Below are positions 58,986 to 64,000 of a stretch of DNA of 64,000 nt, piece after piece. The translations under genes and the position numbers were made by a program. Position 1 is the first letter of the stretch, and each line of letters begins with the position of its first letter. A model generated the notes under the pieces. The model searched no databases and was not told the DNA's origin. It saw only the letters and a list, made by a program, of their open reading frames with translations. This DNA is from Romanomermis culicivorax (lineage: Eukaryota > Nematoda > Enoplea > Mermithida > Mermithidae), in NCBI GenBank assembly GCA_963922205.1, contig CAWUHX010000333.1, positions 186,001 to 250,000 of the forward strand, in the 5' to 3' direction.

Positions 58986-59288
58986 TTAGCACAAAATAAT
59001 GAAAGCATGAAATAGTACTTGCTTTCCACCCTTAATATTTGCATCCATTTCGAAAGACAGACTGTATGATGTATAGTCAAGTTTTTCAATCACACGCATT
59101 ATGTCAATATTGAAAGCTTTTTCATGTCTGACGAACTCAAAAAAATTCACCGGAGTTTTTTGTTTGTACAAGCCTCTTTGTACCTGAAGATCGGCCAAAA
59201 ACTCTTTGTACGAAGAAAATTTTTTTTGTACACAAAAAAACTCACTATCCTTCGTGTATTTCCGCACAAACCTTCTTCCTGATAGCAC
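58986..59288 (-). other. Open frame of a dispersed repeat family
   Basis: 100 codons with FVRKYTKDSEFFCVQKKFSS and FNIDIMRVIEKLDYTSYSLS near the C-terminus. Its last ~150 bp resemble 10130-10350 and, more weakly, 30830-30900, so it is probably part of an interspersed repeat rather than a single-copy gene. Family not recognised. Confidence 0.35.
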
Positions 59289-59891
59289 TCGAGTTCATGT
59301 CCTTCATAATTATTTTAGAAATTAAGCAAATATACATACACTCATAAATTTGAAAAACTTCAAGTTAAACCTGAATTTTCTGAAAAGTACTTCGATGATG
59401 CTTCCGAATCCAAAATCGGCTTCATGTTTGAAATTATAGTTTCAAAAAGTTAGAAAAATAGATTTCGAACTTCTGAAATGCACCAAAATTTTTCTTTCCC
59501 ATACAGGACCGCCAACATTTTTTTCCCTTTTCTGGAAATTTTTTTTTCGAAAGCATGATTTGTGGAAAAATAGTGGTTAGACCATTGCAAAGAATTACAA
59601 GATAAAATCCGGCGCATAGCGCCAGAAAATTTTTCTGTGTTTTCGGATACAGAGCCTGGAGAAGCGTTTTCTGGTCGGATAATGTCGATAAAATTTATCT
59701 GTACGTTGTACAAAGATTATCAAAAAAATCTTTGTACGGAGCCAAAAATATTTGTCTCGTACAAAAAAAAAACTGACTGGGGGTCAGCCAGAATTCTGTC
59801 TGTATTCAAAAGGTAATAAATAACCCGGGGTCAAAACCTCCAACCCCCAAAAGAGTATGAATTAGAAGACATATTCTATAACACTATACAT

Positions 59892-59897
59892 TTTATT
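59892..59897 (-). terminator. Polyadenylation signal of cyclase-family gene
   Basis: AATAAA begins one base after the TAG stop of the cyclase-family gene, implying a very short 3' UTR. Confidence 0.55.
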
Positions 59898-59898
59898 G

Positions 59899-60480
59899 CT
59901 ACGAATACGCCAACAAATTTTTACATCCCATCATAGCGATAACGCGGGCTGGACCGCCGGAACCGCCTTTATTTTTGACGGGCAAAGCAATAACAGTTGC
60001 CCCTGTAGGAGGCAGTCTATCTAAATTGGCCAAATTTTCAACACCGGATATTTCGTGACCATTTAGTGTCTACAAAAGGAAAACTCTTCAACGAATTTGC
60101 TGTCTTATTTAGTCTACTTCCCTTAAAATGCTTGTAAATAATAAAAATGGAAATCAAGTTCTGTTTCGTATTTTTACAATTTTTTGCTAAACCATATTTT
60201 ACAAAGGGCCGAAATGTTGTGAATGTATATTAACCTTGAACAATTTTTCGAGAAAAATTTTATAGTTAATGTATTGTGTAAACGATTTTGACGACTGCTA
60301 ATTCTTTTCACTTTTTGATTTACAAACATTTTATAAAAACAGGATAGGTATAGTCATGAGTTCTGACTCTGTGAATGATGAAGTCCCTTGACTGACCATA
60401 GTCCAGCGAAGGAGTGTCCAAGCCAAACATTTTCATTTTGTTTTGCGCGATGAGCCACTCAGCTGCTTCTAATGCTAAAC
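59899..60480 (-). CDS. Cyclase / kynurenine-formamidase-like protein, last two exons
   Basis: Exon 60368-60480 (GLALEAAEWLI, then FGLDTPSLDYGQSRDFIIHR) and the terminal exon 59899-60069 (LNGHEISGVENLANLDRLPP, GATVIALPVKNKGGSGGPAR) join in phase across a GT-AG intron and end with TAG. The patterns G.DTPS.D, ..NL..LP..G......P.K...G.G.P.R are those of the metal-dependent cyclase family (PF04199), which includes bacterial-type kynurenine formamidase and isatin hydrolase. The zinc-binding HxGTHxDxP part should lie in earlier exons; I do not find it before Polinton 2 begins at 61384, so it may lie beyond that insertion. A partial gene, with no break in what is visible. Confidence 0.75.
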
Positions 60481-60499
60481 CTAAAACATAACAGATTTA

Positions 60500-61383
60500 T
60501 TGATAAAACATTATTACAATCCAGATGAGTGCGCTGACACCCTGACACTTCTTACAGGAAAAAAAGATGTGAATTGAAATCAATGCAATGAGAGTTAGTG
60601 TCATGCAATAATAAGTTTTCACTTTCAAACAGAATGAGAAAATAATGCAACAGAAATTACTTCATGATTTCACCATTACAAGCATTTTAAAAAACTCTGA
60701 ATTTTTAACAAAATGTTGAAGAATAGATGCTTTTTTGCAAAGAGACCATGGATAAGAAGCCCGTAGAGAATCAAATTTTTAGATATCCTGATTTCGTTCG
60801 AGTCATCAAGAATCTGCAGTGCTATACCTATAGTCTATTCATTTTCAAATGAGGAAAGCCAAACAATTTATAAAAATCGGTGAGCGGACATTTAACCATC
60901 ATCGTAGGCCGAATTTTTTTCTCAATTTATTCGAAACTGATTTTTTTTAAGTTTAATGAGCTTGTAGCATAGATGCACATAAAAGTTTATAGTGCGCGGT
61001 AAAACCTCCTATATGGTGTCCCGAACAGCCCTACCTGAACTTTTAAAAATGAAAAAGGTGATCATTTATCTTGGAACTGGCAAAAAATTGCCAAGAAATC
61101 AGATTTTTTTCGAAATTGGGATTTTTGAAGAAGATTTCTTCCCTTCTAGTCCATCTCATACTGGAATTTTAGCCATGCACCTCGAGTTTTTAGGCATAAC
61201 TTTTTTTGAGAAATATTTTCGAAATTTACCAATTTATACTGTGAATAAACGCCTGAAAAATATGACATAGAAAAAATAAGTGATTTCATATGTCAAGAGA
61301 CCTTGATCATTCTGTGAGCATGATAAAACTTGATGTCTCTTTTGACGAATTTATTTTAAAAGTTCTAAATGAAATTTGTTGTA
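60500..61383. other. No gene recognised; probable intron
   Basis: Probably intron of the cyclase-family gene. A 92-codon plus-strand frame (60992-61270) shows no motif. Confidence 0.35.
61378..61383. repeat. Presumed left target-site duplication of Polinton 2
   Basis: GTTGTA directly precedes the terminal AGTAGTAAGG. Its partner would be outside the window. Confidence 0.5.
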
Positions 61384-62690
61384 AGTAGTAAGGCCGGACC
61401 GTATAGGTTGTACGCTTAAGGATACCCTATCTTTTGTGTACGACCTATAATTTGTCATTTTTGGCCGATTTATAGGTCGTACAGTAAACATATACGATTG
61501 TCTTTTGTCGAATTTACAGGTCGTACAGTAAACATATACGGTCAATTTCTTCGTCCATTTATAGGTCATGCAGTAAACATATACGGTTGATTTATAGGTC
61601 GTACGGTTAAGAATGCATGTTCTTGAGTTACTGTAATAGTAGATTTATGGTAATTTTTCGATTATGGTAATAGTTGGATTAGGGTAATAGGTGTGTTACT
61701 GTGGGTGGAAAAGGAAAATCAATGATGAATGCAAAAAGGAAAACTAAAATGAACAAAAAATGGAAAAGAAATAAAAAGAGATCATGTGTAAAAACGGCTT
61801 CCCCTCTGGGAAGAGGAAGCCCTCAAAAATTTGCACCCCAGACCCCCTTTGTCAAAAGGGTGCCACCTGCAGGTGTAAATATATTTCGGAGGTCCCATTT
61901 TCTGAACGATCGTTCAAGTCAACAAATGTCAGAACGGTCAATCTGGTCAGTAATCGTCTGTTTACTGAGTAAATTCTCGATAGAGTCAATACGCGATGAA
62001 ACATTATCCTTACGGGTGCATGCGTATAAAGTTTGATGTTCTGCCAAAAATGACCAAGAAGGTCTTTTATAAAAATGACCAGAGCGAGCTGGCCATAAAA
62101 AGCATGTAGACAAATAAGGTCTTTCATAAAAAATGACCAGAACGAGCAGATCGTAAAAAGCGTGTAGAAAATTTGGAGAGTTGACGTACGGTAAAGGATA
62201 CAGATTCGGGAATTATTGTAATAGTAGAATTACGGTAAATTTTTCTATTATGGTAATAGAGGAATTAGGGTAATAGATGTGTTACTGTAGATGAAAAAGG
62301 AAAAAATGAAATGAGCAAAATATGAAAAGAAAGAAAAAACCGATCATGTGTAAAAATGGCTTCTCCCGTGGGCAGAAGAAGCCTTTCAAAAATTTGCGCC
62401 CCTGGACCCCCTTTGACAAAAGGGTGCCACCTGCAGGCCTAAATATGCTCGGAGGCCCCATTCCTGAACGATCGTTCAAGTCAATCTCAAACGGTCAAAT
62501 TGGTCAGTAATGGTCTGTTTAATGAGAAAAATCTAGGGAAAGTCAATACGCGATGAAACATTATCCTTACGGGTGCATACGTATAAATTTTGATTGACTG
62601 CCAAAATTGACCAAGAAGGTCTTTTATAAAAATGACCAGAGCGAGCTGGCCATAAAAAGCATGTAAAAAAGAAAAAATCTTTACGGATCA
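61384..62690 (+). repeat. Terminal inverted repeat of Polinton 2, internally duplicated
   Basis: Near the tip, GGTCGTACAGTAAACATATA-like units are iterated about four times (61440-61610). A ~560-bp block containing the GTAATAGTAGA run, TTTGCACCCC and the GGGTGCCACCTGCAGG segment is present twice, at about 61635-62170 and 62210-62665, making this TIR about twice as long as that of copy 1. Confidence 0.85.
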
Positions 62691-62738
62691 AAAAGAAAAA
62701 TTTTTAATTCAATGCAACATTCTACTTTATTGTAAAAA

Positions 62739-64000
62739 TCATTTAGTCCAACCATAAGGAAATGTACAAAAATTACGTTTCAAAATACGTTTACTATATA
62801 CTATACGAAATTTTTTCAAAGTTTTATGAGTAACAACTTTACGATCTTGCTGACGCTCTATACGGAGACTATGTACATCTACTTCTTCTTTTCCATTGTT
62901 TTTTACAAAAGCAAAAACCATTCGATGAAGCGAATAAAAATTAACTTTTTTCATAGTATCTGATGACAAAGTGATACCGCGGACTTTGATTACGTGACGG
63001 TATTGGTCTGTAGAAGGACTGTACAACCTGTAGGCGTAATTTTTAGGACCTCCACTAACAAATTGGGTAATGTAAGATCCAGAACCATATTCACGTAACT
63101 CGTCAGTCATTTCACCAAGACACCAACCAGTGGGTACCTGATATTGTTGCTTGTCAACTGTTGACAGGTAAATAATACTATCCATGTCAAAATACAATAC
63201 TCGACTTTTTAATCGCTCAATGTAAGAATATAACTTTAGTCGAGCCTGAGCCGTTGTATAAGCTACAATAACAGCATTAGTATTTCCCATTACTTCCGCA
63301 AAATCATCATGTTGACAATATGTTGTTGACACCAATTGTTCATTGATTAGTCTAACATTCTTAATAATGTTGGCTACATTCATCACAAGTTCAAAATATT
63401 CTTTGGGTGCATTGTGGATAACAGTCTTATCCATATTGTTACGTTGACCAAACTAAAAAACATAAAAATAATTAAATGAAATACAAAAAACTATGCAAAG
63501 TTACTTTTCCCCAGAAAGAATTTAGCATTAATTTCGCCAAAGCCCTCTTTCCAGGATTTTTTAAAATTTTTGAAGAATCCAATGAAATATTCTCACGATT
63601 GTAGACCTCCATTTCATATTCACGTTTTTGCTCATCTGTCTGAGCTTTAGCAGGATAGCCTTCACTCTCCTATAAAAATTACAATCAAATTCTGTCACAT
63701 TTACATAATATAAAATTTACTAGTTTCATTTTCATAAAGGTATTGAAGTATTGAGTAAATAAACCACCAGTGGGGTTTTTGTTTGGATGATATTGCTCAA
63801 TATTATCATAATGCCAAACCTCAAAAATCTTGAGGATCTGAAACAAAAATAATATACATAGAAAAAGAACCATTACCGTAACAATATACCTTATATCCCT
63901 TCTCTAAGGCTTTATATAATTCTATCGTAACCCATGTACAGTCTAATGCTCTCTCTTGGTCGTTATGCACACATGTGGTCTTTTGTGAATCATGCGTGCA
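62739..64000 (-). CDS. polB: Polinton 2 DNA polymerase B, C-terminal exons (partial)
   Basis: Four exons are visible: 62739-63452, 63505-63669, 63721-63837 and from 63890 beyond the window edge, all phase 0 with GT donors and AG acceptors. Motifs: WVTIELYKALEKGY then EVWHYDN, EGYPAKAQTDEQK, ALAKLMLNSFWGK, LYSYIERLKSRVLYFDMDS with the catalytic YFDMDSIIY (a variant of the usual DTDS motif C), LGEMTDELREYG and QFVSGGPKNYAYR, the typical Polinton thumb. No stop or shift is present. The gene runs toward the TIR and ends 50-100 bp inside it, as in copy 1. Confidence 0.93.

Larger units (their letters stand above)
61384..64000. mobile_element. Polinton 2, left end (continues past the window)
   Basis: Starts AGTAGTAAGG exactly like Polinton 1, contains the same TIR landmarks and then the same polymerase B gene on the minus strand. 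The visible coding sequence is intact, unlike copy 1. Confidence 0.92.

Overview
The window is AT-rich animal (invertebrate) nuclear DNA. Host genes are split by short GT-AG introns of about 45-1,000 bp, and most of the rest is transposons, many nested or decayed. There are no prokaryotic gene arrays, rRNA or CRISPR. The species cannot be named from the sequence. The compact minus-strand gene pair at 2.0-9.1 kb looks like an operon resolved by spliced-leader trans-splicing, which would fit nematodes, tardigrades, copepods, rotifers or flatworms; this is inference.

Host genes, all on the minus strand where recognised: (1) a uridine-cytidine kinase-like gene with a C-terminal uracil phosphoribosyltransferase-like domain (UCKL1 family, 7 exons, 4856-9066); (2) immediately downstream, the delta subunit of translation factor eIF2B (7 exons, 2003-4594), starting one base after a splice-acceptor-like site; (3) the last two exons of a kynurenine-formamidase/cyclase-family gene (59899-60480). 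Two further exon-like stretches (29915-30132 and 58043-58156, plus strand) are not recognised.

Mobile DNA by region: 298-1840 is a non-autonomous hAT-type element with an exact 8-bp target duplication. 9.1-15.1 kb has no gene. 15944-27939 is a complete 12-kb Ty3/gypsy-like LTR retrotransposon on the minus strand, with gag, pro, pol and then an unusual ~1,200-codon, apparently spliced third ORF that I cannot assign; its frames are open except for eight TGA and two TAG codons. It may sit inside an older hAT-like element (15096/28432). 30.93-33.70 kb is flanked by an inverted repeat. 33754-47779 is a complete but decayed Maverick/Polinton, a virus-like DNA transposon, with ~0.7-kb terminal inverted repeats and an exact 6-bp target duplication. 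It carries polymerase B on the minus strand and, on the plus strand, integrase with chromodomain, adenain-like protease, a small membrane protein, penton, a pX-like core protein and the major capsid protein. 47.84-51.9 kb is a large inverted-repeat element whose arms contain 97-bp tandem repeats. 52.5-57.4 kb is a mosaic of an older Polinton-type element (integrase and penton remnants), an inserted FLYWCH-MULE transposase gene, and a broken TATA-binding-protein-like gene. At 61384 a second, better preserved Polinton begins and runs off the right edge; its visible polymerase exons are intact.

The strongest cross-cutting signal is decay of the mobile elements by in-frame TGA codons, best explained by CpG deamination (CGA to TGA): one polymerase arginine codon is CGA in Polinton copy 2 and TGA in copy 1. 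The candidates for something new are the third ORF of the LTR element, the TBP-like gene beside virus-like remnants, and the UCKL/eIF2B-delta gene pair.
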